The notes under the pieces: model-generated
The model's database searches: none
Told to the model about the DNA's origin: nothing
Seen by the model: only the letters and a program-made list of their open reading frames with translations
Translations under genes and position numbers: made by a program
Origin: Vibrio gallicus
Lineage (GTDB): Bacteria; Pseudomonadota; Gammaproteobacteria; Enterobacterales; Vibrionaceae
Assembly: GCF_024346875.1 (NCBI RefSeq)
Contig: NZ_AP024871.1
Location: 992,001 to 1,056,000 of the forward strand
Direction: 5' to 3'
Length of the DNA stretch: 64,000 bases
Shown: positions 43,430 to 52,239 of the stretch, piece after piece
Numbering within the stretch: position 1 is the first letter of the stretch
Layout of the letters: every line of letters begins with the position of its first letter

Positions 43430-44935
43430 CTAGTCCTCCGCTAAAGGCTTGAAGCGACGCAGTTCGGTTAGGCGATAGCCTGTATAGTTGCCTAGCATCA
43501 GAATCATCGCCAATACAATCAGCTGAACACCAATAAAGTTAAACGTTAGGTGCTGGATATAGATGTTGGTCATTGCTAGGTAAACAAGTACCGCGGTAAG
43601 CAGTGAACCACCACCTTGTAGCATAACTTCTTTGGCACCTTCCTCTTCCCACAGTATCGACATACGTTCGATAGTCCAAGACAGGATAATCATAGGGAAG
43701 AAGGTGATTGAAAGTCCCTCAATTAAGCCGATGTTAAATGCCACTATGGTAAATACTGAGATAATCAGTATTACGGTTATTATCACCGCGGATATTCGTG
43801 CTACCAGTAACAGGTTGAGTTTGGATAGATAACTTCGAATTACCAGACCTGTACCTACAATCAATAGGAAGCCGACGATGCCGGTTAATAATTGAGTTTG
43901 AACAAAGGCAACCGCAATTAACACTGGCATGAAGGTACCAGATGTTTTCAGGCCAATAAGTATTCTTAAGAACACCACGATAAATGCCCCAATAGGAATT
44001 AGCATGATGGTCTTAAACATCGATTGCTCTTCTAGGGGTAAGCTGTGGATTGAAAAGTTCAGCAGGTCGTCAGAGCGAACCTTGCTATTGGTCGCGGCAC
44101 GTGGGGTTATATCTTGCGCAATCATAGAGAACAGTACTTGGCTATTACGTCCTCCCGTAACGTCGAGCAGTGATACGTTCGACTCATCCCAGATCAGGGT
44201 ATTTGCGTCTTGTCCTTGTTCGCCGGTTTCTGCATTAAATAGTGACCAATGATCTCCGTTCCAAACATCAACCATAGGCTGTATTGTTTGGCGGCGGCGT
44301 CCATCTTCTAATTGAATTACGCCAACGGTTTTATTGGGTACTTTAGCGTAAGAGAGCAGGGCAGCTAATGCCTCAGGCTTAGTGTACTGATTCAATAGTA
44401 GTGCTGCGTTTTGGCTATTCTCATCATTAAGTTTGCGAATAATCTCACGAGCAAGGGTTTCATCGTTAGCACTGCGCTCAGTTGCCTGTGAAATAATAGC
44501 CTGTGCCGCAGCCTCTTGAGGCCCATCAAATGTTGGAGGTACAATATCGCCATCGGGAGCGATTTGTTTCACCTTAGCTTGAGGGTCTACAAGAAATTGA
44601 GCCTTATAATAGATGGTTTGTGGGCCTTGTGCGTGGCGTACACTCCACTCTGCTCGTCTGCCTATGTCAGAGGACACAAATGCGACCCCATAACCTGGAG
44701 ATGAGGTGGATTCATCTACTAAGGTATAACCATTTTGTGTACTAGGAGCGGCTAAAGAAACCGTAACTGGTTCACCCTGCGCAACGAGCTCGACTCGTGC
44801 TTCTACATCCCATAATTCACGACTATCACCTGGGGTCCAAGGTACCCCGTAAGAGTCGTGTCGCATGTACATTAATGTTGCACCCGCGACAACCAACAAG
44901 GCAATAAATATATAAAACGGCACTCGTGAAGTCAT
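43430..44935 (-). CDS. Inactive transglutaminase domain fused to 7 transmembrane helices
   Basis: A 501-residue protein of the 'UUP1' type. A membrane anchor at residues 7-24 is followed by a large periplasmic part (about 25-300) containing an inactive transglutaminase-like domain. In YAKVPNKTVGVIQLEDG and WNGDHWSLFNAETGEQ the Cys of the triad is not seen. A C-terminal block from about 300 has roughly six or seven hydrophobic helices (IPIGAFIVVFLRILIGL, FMPVLIAVAFVQTQL, VIITVILIISVFTIVAF, VQLIVLAMILMLG). It probably senses or presents a peptide in the periplasm to its partners. It sits 3 bases before the ATP-grasp gene and 32 after the protease gene. Confidence 0.88.
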   Translation of the reverse strand: MTSRVPFYIFIALLVVAGATLMYMRHDSYGVPWTPGDSRELWDVEARVELVAQGEPVTVSLAAPSTQNGYTLVDESTSSPGYGVAFVSSDIGRRAEWSVRHAQGPQTIYYKAQFLVDPQAKVKQIAPDGDIVPPTFDGPQEAAAQAIISQATERSANDETLAREIIRKLNDENSQNAALLLNQYTKPEALAALLSYAKVPNKTVGVIQLEDGRRRQTIQPMVDVWNGDHWSLFNAETGEQGQDANTLIWDESNVSLLDVTGGRNSQVLFSMIAQDITPRAATNSKVRSDDLLNFSIHSLPLEEQSMFKTIMLIPIGAFIVVFLRILIGLKTSGTFMPVLIAVAFVQTQLLTGIVGFLLIVGTGLVIRSYLSKLNLLLVARISAVIITVILIISVFTIVAFNIGLIEGLSITFFPMIILSWTIERMSILWEEEGAKEVMLQGGGSLLTAVLVYLAMTNIYIQHLTFNFIGVQLIVLAMILMLGNYTGYRLTELRRFKPLAED

Positions 44936-44967
44936 AACAATCCTTATTCTCGATGCGACCTAAAATG

Positions 44968-45723
44968 TCACTTTAGTGGTTTGGTTTGAACGTAAGTTTT
45001 ACTTACATCTACTAATGCGATGTCTTTGATAAATTCCCTTCCTAAAAGAACATCATGATCCATATGGGTACGGTCGGCTAATGTAAACAGGGTGTCCTGT
45101 CGTATGTTACCAACGGTAATCCAAAGCTTAATTACTGGGCGGCGTAGGGCCTTATCGGTATTGGATTGGCGAACCTTGGCATAACGCACAAATTTGGCCT
45201 CCATCCATACCGGTTCAGCGTTGTCACTGCTGTCGTTTGATACATCAAAGCGAACCCATTTTTTGCCATTTCGTTCGAACATTTGAACCTGTTTTGCATT
45301 GAGCGATGAGGTTTCAGCTCCAGTATCAATGCGCGCCTCAAAACTGATCTTGTTTTGTTCAAACTCCACGGTCTCAATGGCACCTAATACGGTCTGAGTA
45401 TCTGCAATAGGCTTAGATGGGATGATAATAGGTTTCGGTGCTTCCTCAGTTTTTGCGAGTAGTTGTCTAGCGTTCTGTTTTGCAAGGTTATCAACTCGGT
45501 ATGAAAGCCTACCCACATTAGTGTGCAGCTTCTTAATCGTTGAGTTTTGAGTCTCAATGGTGGCTCTTAGAGCAGCAATTTGGGTGTTTATATTTTGCTC
45601 TGATTGCTCAACCGCTTGTATTGACTCCTGTCTAAATTGTCGTTCTTCCTCTTGCGCTTGCTTGGAGGTGACACATCCGGAAAGTAACAAAGCGCCGGAT
45701 AAAGTGACAATATACTTGAGCAT
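44968..45723 (-). CDS. Retropepsin-like aspartyl protease lipoprotein
   Basis: A 251-residue envelope protein. Lipobox LLSGC (Cys17) is followed by a predicted coiled coil (about residues 22-92) and then a retropepsin-fold domain (PF05618-type, often misnamed 'ATP-dependent zinc protease'). The active aspartate is D133 in ARIDTGAETSSLNAK, and LLGREFIKDIALVD closes the fold. One Asp per chain means it should dimerise; the coiled coil may help. It is the first gene of the module, so it sets the transcript. It begins 172 bases after the cmoB stop. Confidence 0.88.
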   Translation of the reverse strand: MLKYIVTLSGALLLSGCVTSKQAQEEERQFRQESIQAVEQSEQNINTQIAALRATIETQNSTIKKLHTNVGRLSYRVDNLAKQNARQLLAKTEEAPKPIIIPSKPIADTQTVLGAIETVEFEQNKISFEARIDTGAETSSLNAKQVQMFERNGKKWVRFDVSNDSSDNAEPVWMEAKFVRYAKVRQSNTDKALRRPVIKLWITVGNIRQDTLFTLADRTHMDHDVLLGREFIKDIALVDVSKTYVQTKPLK

Positions 45724-45894
45724 TATGAACTTATACCTATTAGTTATATTTTATAATCGCCAAGTTACTAGATTTTATGCAACCAGTGGCTTTTCTAGTC
45801 TTCTTGTTCGAGTGTAGCCTATATTGAATTCTTCGTGAAGTATCAACGTGTTATATCACAAATAACTCATTTTTTCGTTTGAGGGTTGGTTGAA

Positions 45895-46869
45895 CTATTG
45901 AGGGTTTTCGCCAATCAATATTGCCCTTCTTGGAGCCGGATACCCTTCAACTGTTTTACTTGGATCTGTCGGATCTAAGTATTCAGGAAGAGAGTTGTGC
46001 GTCATCCAATCTGTGCTGCGCTGTTCACCTAAGGATGTAACGTTCTCATCGACAATTCGCACGTTCACTAGTCCACATTTTTCCATCCAAACCTTTAATG
46101 CTTTAGCGGAAGGGAAAAAATAGACATTACGCATCTGGGCATAGCGATCAGCTGGAACTAAGACTGCGTTCTCATCTCCGTCGATAACCAAGGTCTCAAG
46201 AACCAATTCGCCGCCAGGCAGCAGTTGGTTTTTGAGCTGCATTATGTGGTCAAGGGGAGAGCGGCGATGATAAAGCACGCCCATACTAAATACGGTATCG
46301 AAGGCCTTAAGCTCTGGCAGTTGTTCTATTCCAAGTGGTAGCAGATGAACTCGCTGATCGTTGTTCATCAATTTACGCACTGCTTCAAACTGAACGAGGA
46401 ATAGATGTGAAGGGTCAATTCCCACACAAAGGCGTGCACCTTCACCGAGCATACGCCACATATGGTAGCCATTGCCACATCCGACATCCAATACTGAGCG
46501 TCCTTTCAAAGGTGTAATATGTGGAAGTAATCGATCCCATTTCCAGTCAGAACGCCACTCGGTGTCGATATGAATGTCATGCAGGGTAAATGGACCTTTG
46601 CGCCAAGGATGGAAGGTCTTGAGCAGGTTCTCTAGCTTCTTTTTCTCACCTTCAATCAATGGCTGAGAATTAGAAACGCTAACCTCATATTTTAGCTCTA
46701 TATTATCGGGTGTTAGCTCGGGGATCTTATTGAGCGCTCGTATCCAGCGATCAAAATCACCGTGTTCAGCTCGCTGCCAGTCAATCAGCTGCTTGGGTAA
46801 TATTTCTAGCCAAGAGTGCAAGCGCGTGTCTTGGGCAATGAGTTGGTAAAAATTGGCGAAATTAAACAT
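45895..46869 (-). CDS. cmoB: tRNA U34 carboxymethyltransferase CmoB
   Basis: CmoB uses carboxy-S-adenosylmethionine to turn 5-hydroxyuridine 34 into 5-carboxymethoxyuridine in tRNAs. The 324-residue protein matches E. coli CmoB (323): [11 protein letters not shown] start, SAM-type loop [52 protein letters not shown] and [21 protein letters not shown] 46869 is chosen over TTG 46890 by homology. cmoA, which makes the cofactor and is usually adjacent, is not next to it here. Confidence 0.96.
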   Translation of the reverse strand: MFNFANFYQLIAQDTRLHSWLEILPKQLIDWQRAEHGDFDRWIRALNKIPELTPDNIELKYEVSVSNSQPLIEGEKKKLENLLKTFHPWRKGPFTLHDIHIDTEWRSDWKWDRLLPHITPLKGRSVLDVGCGNGYHMWRMLGEGARLCVGIDPSHLFLVQFEAVRKLMNNDQRVHLLPLGIEQLPELKAFDTVFSMGVLYHRRSPLDHIMQLKNQLLPGGELVLETLVIDGDENAVLVPADRYAQMRNVYFFPSAKALKVWMEKCGLVNVRIVDENVTSLGEQRSTDWMTHNSLPEYLDPTDPSKTVEGYPAPRRAILIGENPQ

Positions 46870-47133
46870 GTATTTCAACTTGTTAGTCAACGAATCTTAA
46901 GCGTCGAAAACCTTACACCGCAGTGACCAAAATTGATAGAGGTTCTGTGCTTATTGATGTCAAATTTGAGTTAAATGATGAATGTTTGTTGGCTTAGCAG
47001 CGTGATTCACCATCAAAGCGTGGTTTATGCAACTAATCTAGCCAATCTCTGACTATGTTTAGCAAGACAATAGAGGAATAAATTGTCGCTATGCATCTCA
47101 TATGCAATTGCTAGTAACTTGTGGTTGATTGGG

Positions 47134-47139
47134 TATAAT
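47134..47139 (+). promoter_or_regulatory. Possible -10 element for ppaC
   Basis: A perfect TATAAT, preceded by TGATTGGG, lies 61 bases before the ppaC start. TTGCTA at 47108 is too far (20 bases) to be a convincing -35 box. The remaining gap 46870-47199 shows no other structure. Confidence 0.4.
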
Positions 47140-47199
47140 AGTGACATTACCACGTTTAATAATAGACGTAACATTAGATAAACCATTATAGGATTAGTG

Positions 47200-48105
47200 A
47201 TGATTTTAGTTGTTGGTCATAAAAACCCAGATAGCGATAGCATTTGCGCGGCACTTGCTGCAACGGAACTTCTCAAAGCGCGTGGCTTAGATGCAAAGCC
47301 TGTTCGCCAAGGAGAAATCAACCGTGAGACTCAACATATTCTAGAGCAAGCGGGCCTTGAACAACCTGAATTTCGTGACTCTGTAGCGGGTGAAAAGATC
47401 TGGCTAGTTGACTATAGCGATCTTGCTCAAGCTCCGGATGATGTGGAGCAAGCTGAGATCTTAGGCATTGTCGATCACCACCGCCTTGGTGATGTAATGA
47501 CAGTTAACCCATTAGAAGCATGGATCTGGCCAGTAGGCTGTTCTTGTACAGTATTGTTTAATATGTTCAATATCGAAGGCACTGAAATTGCTCCTGCAAT
47601 TGCAAAAGCAATGATGTCTGCAATCCTGTCTGATACGGTAGGCTTTGCATCTCCAACGTGTACTCAAAAAGATAAAGATGCGGTTGAAGCGCTAGCGAAA
47701 ATTGCAGGTGTTGAAGACCTAGAAGGGTTTATTAAGGCACTTCTTATTGCAAAAACTGATATTGAAGGTTTGTCTCCAGCAGAGCTAGTAGAAAAAGACC
47801 TAAAAGCATACCCATTTAATGGTCGTGATGTTGTTGTTGGTCAGATTGAACTTGCGACTCTTGAGCAAGTAGATGGTCAAATTGAAGCGTTAGAGCAAGA
47901 CTTAGAGCGTCGTTGTGCAGAGCAAGATTTAGCGTTTGCAGCAGTAATGTTAACCGACATCACCACGGCAACAACTCGTCTATTGTTTAAAGGCGAGTGG
48001 GCTGAAAAACTGAATAAGCATGCCGATAATGGTGTGCTAATGATGGAAAACACCCTTAGCCGTAAGAAGCAAGGCTGGCCATGGTTGCAAGCTGAACTGG
48101 TTTAA
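47200..48105 (+). CDS. ppaC: Manganese-dependent inorganic pyrophosphatase
   Basis: A 301-residue family II pyrophosphatase of the DHH superfamily, hydrolysing pyrophosphate with Mn2+ or Co2+. The metal-binding motifs are VVGHKNPDSDSICAA (start), LVDYSDLAQ, IVDHHRLGD (the DHH) and TDTVGF-like LSDTVGFASPT. The C-terminal DHHA2-like domain ends TLSRKKQGWPWLQ with the SRKKQ substrate loop. A GTG at 47197 precedes the ATG in frame; the ATG is preferred. It stands alone, divergent from cmoB. Confidence 0.96.
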   Translation: MILVVGHKNPDSDSICAALAATELLKARGLDAKPVRQGEINRETQHILEQAGLEQPEFRDSVAGEKIWLVDYSDLAQAPDDVEQAEILGIVDHHRLGDVMTVNPLEAWIWPVGCSCTVLFNMFNIEGTEIAPAIAKAMMSAILSDTVGFASPTCTQKDKDAVEALAKIAGVEDLEGFIKALLIAKTDIEGLSPAELVEKDLKAYPFNGRDVVVGQIELATLEQVDGQIEALEQDLERRCAEQDLAFAAVMLTDITTATTRLLFKGEWAEKLNKHADNGVLMMENTLSRKKQGWPWLQAELV

Positions 48106-48150
48106 TTGTTCAGTGTCGATTTAGCCTAGTGTGCTAATTCAAATTTAGAA

Positions 48151-48188
48151 AAAGCCCCATATGATATAAATGTATGGGGCTTTTTTTT
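48151..48188 (+). terminator. ppaC: Intrinsic terminator after ppaC
   Basis: AAAGCCCCATA (48151-48161) with TATGGGGCTTT (48173-48183), then a T run. Confidence 0.88.
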
Positions 48189-48214
48189 GTCTGTTATAAA
48201 CACTTATGAGTGTT

Positions 48215-48583
48215 TTAAGCTAATGATTTAGGGCTAGCACCATATTGATTACTGTCTGAATCGCTATCTAGTGCCATGAAAATCAGCAGCGCGATAATTC
48301 CGATAATTGGAATTAGAACAATCAACATCCACCATCCAGAGCGGTTTGTATCATGCAGTCTGCGCACGCCAACTGCAATATAGGGAATAAACATAAACAG
48401 TGTATAGATCCCGCTTAATAACCCACGACCAGTTTCTGGGTTTAAATTGCCCATTAATTGATCAGCAAATGCCAGTGAAAATCCAACTAACATATTGATT
48501 AAAAAGAAGTACCAAAACTCTTTTCTACGCGCACGCCCGCTAAATGTAGCGTATTTCTTTAACGCCATGATGTACCAATTCAT
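48215..48583 (-). CDS. DUF805 inner-membrane protein
   Basis: A 122-residue DUF805 protein (the YhaH/YhaI group). It has the typical YATFSGRARRKEFWYFFLIN start, about three to four membrane helices (FLINMLVGFSLAFADQL, IYTLFMFIPYIAVGVRRL, GWWMLIVLIPIIGIIALLIF) and the HDTNRSGWW motif. Function is unknown in any member. AAGGAAG precedes the ATG, and the gene starts 35 bases after sapF on the same strand, so it may be a sixth gene of the sap transcript. Confidence 0.88.
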   Translation of the reverse strand: MNWYIMALKKYATFSGRARRKEFWYFFLINMLVGFSLAFADQLMGNLNPETGRGLLSGIYTLFMFIPYIAVGVRRLHDTNRSGWWMLIVLIPIIGIIALLIFMALDSDSDSNQYGASPKSLA

Positions 48584-48618
48584 ATACTCTTCCTTATTAC
48601 ACTTACAAGCAGTTATGC

Positions 48619-49410
48619 CTAACAGCGATTGTAGTTTCGGTTCTTATAAAAATGATTGTCGACTAATTTTTGCGTAATAGAATGCTGAGGCTCACTTAGT
48701 ACCTGCAATGTATCACCAGATTCAACCACATCACCTTGCGCCATGACCATGACTTTATCGGAGATATGTTTAATGATTCCAATTTGTTGTGACACATAGA
48801 TAAAGGAAACGCCCATCTCATCTTGCAGCTCTAATAACAGGTTGATGATCTGTGAGCGCATTGCCATATCTAAGCCATTAAGAGCCTCATCCGCTATTAT
48901 TATAGAAGGCTGCAGGATAAGAGCGCGTGCAATACAGACTCTCTGTTTTTGCCCAGCAGCGAGCATCTGAGGATAGAAATAGGCATGCTCTGGTAGCAGT
49001 CCAACGCGGCGCAATGTGTCATGGACGCGCTTCTTTCTCGCCTCAGGCGGCATATTTGTGTTTCTTTTTAGTGGCCCCTCTAAGATTTTCCCTATCTGAA
49101 TTCGAGGATTGAGCGATAAGTTAGGGTCTTGAAATATGACTCGAATCAATTTGCAGCGGGTAGAATAATCTTTATGTTCCAGTTTTTCACCGTTAACAAA
49201 TATCTCCCCTGACGTAGGCTCGATAACCCCAGCTAGCATTCTGGCTAAGGTAGACTTTCCTGAGGAGTTTTGTCCTATCAGAGCCAAGGTTTGCCCCGGC
49301 TCAAGAGAAAAGCTAACCGGCTTTACCGCTTCAAGGTGTTGCTTACGAAATAGTCCGTATCGATTGACAAACGTTTTACTGAGGTTGCGCACCTCTAACA
49401 GCGAACTCAT
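48619..49410 (-). CDS. sapF: Peptide ABC transporter ATP-binding protein SapF
   Basis: The second ATPase of the SapABCDF importer, which in enterics handles antimicrobial peptides and possibly putrescine or heme. The 263-residue protein has Walker [15 protein letters not shown], the signature region [17 protein letters not shown] (a variant of LSGGQ) and Walker [14 protein letters not shown]. SapF lacks the oligopeptide-binding C-terminal cysteine motif of SapD. It overlaps sapD by 4 bases. Confidence 0.94.
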   Translation of the reverse strand: MSSLLEVRNLSKTFVNRYGLFRKQHLEAVKPVSFSLEPGQTLALIGQNSSGKSTLARMLAGVIEPTSGEIFVNGEKLEHKDYSTRCKLIRVIFQDPNLSLNPRIQIGKILEGPLKRNTNMPPEARKKRVHDTLRRVGLLPEHAYFYPQMLAAGQKQRVCIARALILQPSIIIADEALNGLDMAMRSQIINLLLELQDEMGVSFIYVSQQIGIIKHISDKVMVMAQGDVVESGDTLQVLSEPQHSITQKLVDNHFYKNRNYNRC

Positions 49411-50402
49411 GCTTTCACCTTAGTGTTTAGGGGGAAGTGGCAGTTGTATTTGTGGTCTTTCTCTTTTTTAGATTGTGGCGCTTTTACACAACGGTGTTGG
49501 GCATAAGGACAGCGTGGCCCCAATCTGCATCCAATAGGAAGGTGCTGAAGGGGAGGGATACTACCAGACAGCGATTGCAGCTTTTGTTTATGTGGTAACC
49601 AACCATTAAAATCGGGCACCGCTTCAAGCAGTGCTTGGGTGTAAGGGTGCTTAGGTGCGTTTAAAAGCTTCTCGGTTGGCGCCGATTCGACACTTTGACC
49701 GCAATACATAACCGTGATCTTAGTTGCCCACTGGGTAATAGTGGCAAGATCATGGCCTATTAACAGTAACGTCGTATTGTTAACCTGATTCATGCGGCTC
49801 AACAACTTAAGGATTTGTGTTTGAGTGATAGGATCAAGGTCATTGGTCGGCTCATCGGCAATCAATATTTTAGGCTTGGCCGCAATCGCCATTGCAATCA
49901 TCACCTTCTGACACTCACCATCGGTAAGCTCATAGGGATAACTGCGCATAACGCGGGAGTGGTTTTTGATACCGACTTTGTGCAGCAGGGCAATCGATGT
50001 TTTTTTGCGCCATCCCCAACGTTGCCAAATTTTACCCTTGAATGTTCTTGATGGAATAGATTCAGCTAATTGCTGACCAACCGGCTCACTCGGGTCTAAG
50101 CAGGTAGATGGCTCTTGAAATATCATGCCAATTTGCTCGGCGATAACCTTTCTACGCTCCCTACGGTTGAGGGATAAAAGGTCGATATCACCTAGCCGCA
50201 TTCTATCTGCGGTAACCCGCCAGTTGTGTTTGCTTAGGCCAACGATAGCCTTTGCTATCAAGCTCTTTCCTGAACCCGATTCACCTACTAGCCCGCGAAT
50301 TTCACCTTCATTTAGGGTGATACTCATTCGGTCAACGGCCTTTACTAGGCCATGAGGCGTTTCAATTTCTATCGTAACGTGTCGAAAGTCTAAAACTGGC
50401 AT
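49407..50402 (-). CDS. sapD: Peptide ABC transporter ATP-binding protein SapD
   Basis: First ATPase of the Sap importer, 331 residues. Walker A is [14 protein letters not shown], the signature reads [14 protein letters not shown] and Walker B is [14 protein letters not shown]. The C-terminal extension with [19 protein letters not shown] binds iron-sulfur or stabilises the domain in Opp/Dpp-type ATPases. The LTDGE signature is the SapD version and is not a defect. It abuts sapC without spacing and overlaps sapF by 4 bases, so translation is coupled. Confidence 0.95.
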   Translation of the reverse strand: MPVLDFRHVTIEIETPHGLVKAVDRMSITLNEGEIRGLVGESGSGKSLIAKAIVGLSKHNWRVTADRMRLGDIDLLSLNRRERRKVIAEQIGMIFQEPSTCLDPSEPVGQQLAESIPSRTFKGKIWQRWGWRKKTSIALLHKVGIKNHSRVMRSYPYELTDGECQKVMIAMAIAAKPKILIADEPTNDLDPITQTQILKLLSRMNQVNNTTLLLIGHDLATITQWATKITVMYCGQSVESAPTEKLLNAPKHPYTQALLEAVPDFNGWLPHKQKLQSLSGSIPPLQHLPIGCRLGPRCPYAQHRCVKAPQSKKEKDHKYNCHFPLNTKVKA

Positions 50403-51290
50403 CTATTCAACTCCCGCATTAAGTGCGTCACGCATGCCTTCACCGACAAGGTTAATCGTAATAACGGTATACATAATAACTAAACCAGGTAATACAACGG
50501 TCCAAGGGGCAAGATAGATGAGCTCTACCGAGTCACCTAATATCGCTCCCCATTCTGGGCTTGGGGCTTGTGCACCAAGACCAAGAAAACCAAGCGCAGT
50601 GATATCCAAAATGGCGATAGTTAATGCAAAGGTAAACTCAGCCACAAATGCGGTCAAAACATTAGGTAAGATAGAAACTGTCAACAAATACCAATTATCG
50701 GCACCATCCAACTTCGCCGACATAATGTAATCCTTGTCGACTTCAGCATGGATATTTTGATAGGCAGAGCGAATAAATCGCGGTATAAGCGCAAGGCCGA
50801 TTGCCAACATAATAGGTACCAATCCAGTCCCTAAGAAGGCCACAAAAATCAGTGCTAGTAATAAGGATGGAATAGACATCACCACATCAAGCAGGTGATT
50901 TAATATGCTAGATAGTAACCCGCGAGTCATGCCTGCAAGTGCACCGATAGTACTGCCGACGATTGCGGCAATAAAGGTAATCAATAATGCAGAGCCAATC
51001 GTAAGCTGCGAACCCATCAATAGTCTAGATAAAATATCGCGGCCAAGGTCGTCCGTTCCTAAGAAGTATTCGATGCTACCTTCTCTTGCCCAAGAGGGGG
51101 GTTGTAGCAGAACCGAAGACTGAACAATTGGGTCATGGGGTGATATTAGGGTTGCGGTTAGAGTGATAATCGCAATAACACCGAGATTCCATAGCCCAAA
51201 CATAGCCAAATTGTTGCTACGAAAATGTCGCCAAAAGCGCTCTCTTTGGGTTGGAATGTTCTCTTCCAGATACACACTAGTGTTTAGCAT
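50403..51290 (-). CDS. sapC: Peptide ABC transporter permease SapC
   Basis: A 295-residue inner-membrane permease of the DppC type, with about six helices and the EAA-like cytoplasmic loop ending IMSAKLDGADNWYLLTVSILPN. The start NTSVYLEENIP and the stretch FLGTDDLGRDILSRLLMGSQ (20 residues) match E. coli SapC. It pairs with SapB. It overlaps sapB by 14 bases and directly abuts sapD. Confidence 0.95.
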   Translation of the reverse strand: MLNTSVYLEENIPTQRERFWRHFRSNNLAMFGLWNLGVIAIITLTATLISPHDPIVQSSVLLQPPSWAREGSIEYFLGTDDLGRDILSRLLMGSQLTIGSALLITFIAAIVGSTIGALAGMTRGLLSSILNHLLDVVMSIPSLLLALIFVAFLGTGLVPIMLAIGLALIPRFIRSAYQNIHAEVDKDYIMSAKLDGADNWYLLTVSILPNVLTAFVAEFTFALTIAILDITALGFLGLGAQAPSPEWGAILGDSVELIYLAPWTVVLPGLVIMYTVITINLVGEGMRDALNAGVE

Positions 51291-52239
51291 ACCATTCCTT
51301 ACGAGCTAGTGGGTTGATAAGAGTGCCGACCAATTCGGACAGGATTTGTGTTGCTAGAACGAAGGTAGCAACCACCATAACCCCAGCTTGTATCGCCACG
51401 TAGTCGCGAGTCGCAAGGGCATCTAATAGATAGCGCCCAATTCCAGGCCAGTTAAAAATAGACTCGGTGATAATAGCAAAGGTCAGCATACTGGAAAGCT
51501 GTACTCCAATCATAGGTAACAGCGGTGGAATCGCATTTCGCAATACATGTTGAAACATGATCTCTGCGCGGGATAAGCCTTTTATTTTAGCTACCCGGAT
51601 ATAGTTTTGCCCAATCACATCTGCTACGGAGGCGCGCATGAGTCGAATAAACTGCGTAGTAGGGGCGAGTGCTAGCACGAATGCAGGTAAGATAAGGTGC
51701 TTAAGAACACTACTAAACGCAGCTTTGCGATCAGGAGAGTCACTTAGCCACGCATCGACTAATGAGAAGCCAGTGACATGGTCGATATCGTACAAAAGGT
51801 TATAGCGACCTGATATAGGTAACCACTCCAACTGTAGGGAGAAAAGCATCACTAAAAGCAAAGCGACCCAAAATAGTGGCGCTGAATATCCCGCCATCGA
51901 AATGAAAGAAATAATTCTATCCGACCATTTATTCATACGAACGCCGGCTATCGTTCCCAAAGGGAGACCGATACACAGAGCAAGTACGAAGGCCAGGGTG
52001 CAAAGCTCAAGTGTCGCACTAAATACAATACGTACATCATTAAACACAGGCTCGCCATTGGCATTGTTACCTAGATTTAGGTGTGACAATTGTGTCAGGT
52101 ACTCCTGCCAGCCAGGCCAGAAGTCGTTGATAGCCCAAGGCGATGTCGGATCGAGTCGTAAAATCGAATACCCAATCAAAGATAAAATGAGTAGGGTAAT
52201 GATGAAGAGATTGAGACGGCGTATGGTGTAGATAAACAC
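51277..52239 (-). CDS. sapB: Peptide ABC transporter permease SapB
   Basis: A 320-residue DppB-type permease with about six helices. The first TM (LNLFIITLLILSLIGYSIL), a periplasmic region with YLTQLSHLNLGNN, and the cytoplasmic EAA loop VAKIKGLSRAEIMFQHVLRN are visible. It ends close to sapC and starts immediately after the sapA stop, with no gap, confirming one transcript. Confidence 0.95.
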   Translation of the reverse strand: MFIYTIRRLNLFIITLLILSLIGYSILRLDPTSPWAINDFWPGWQEYLTQLSHLNLGNNANGEPVFNDVRIVFSATLELCTLAFVLALCIGLPLGTIAGVRMNKWSDRIISFISMAGYSAPLFWVALLLVMLFSLQLEWLPISGRYNLLYDIDHVTGFSLVDAWLSDSPDRKAAFSSVLKHLILPAFVLALAPTTQFIRLMRASVADVIGQNYIRVAKIKGLSRAEIMFQHVLRNAIPPLLPMIGVQLSSMLTFAIITESIFNWPGIGRYLLDALATRDYVAIQAGVMVVATFVLATQILSELVGTLINPLARKEWYAKH

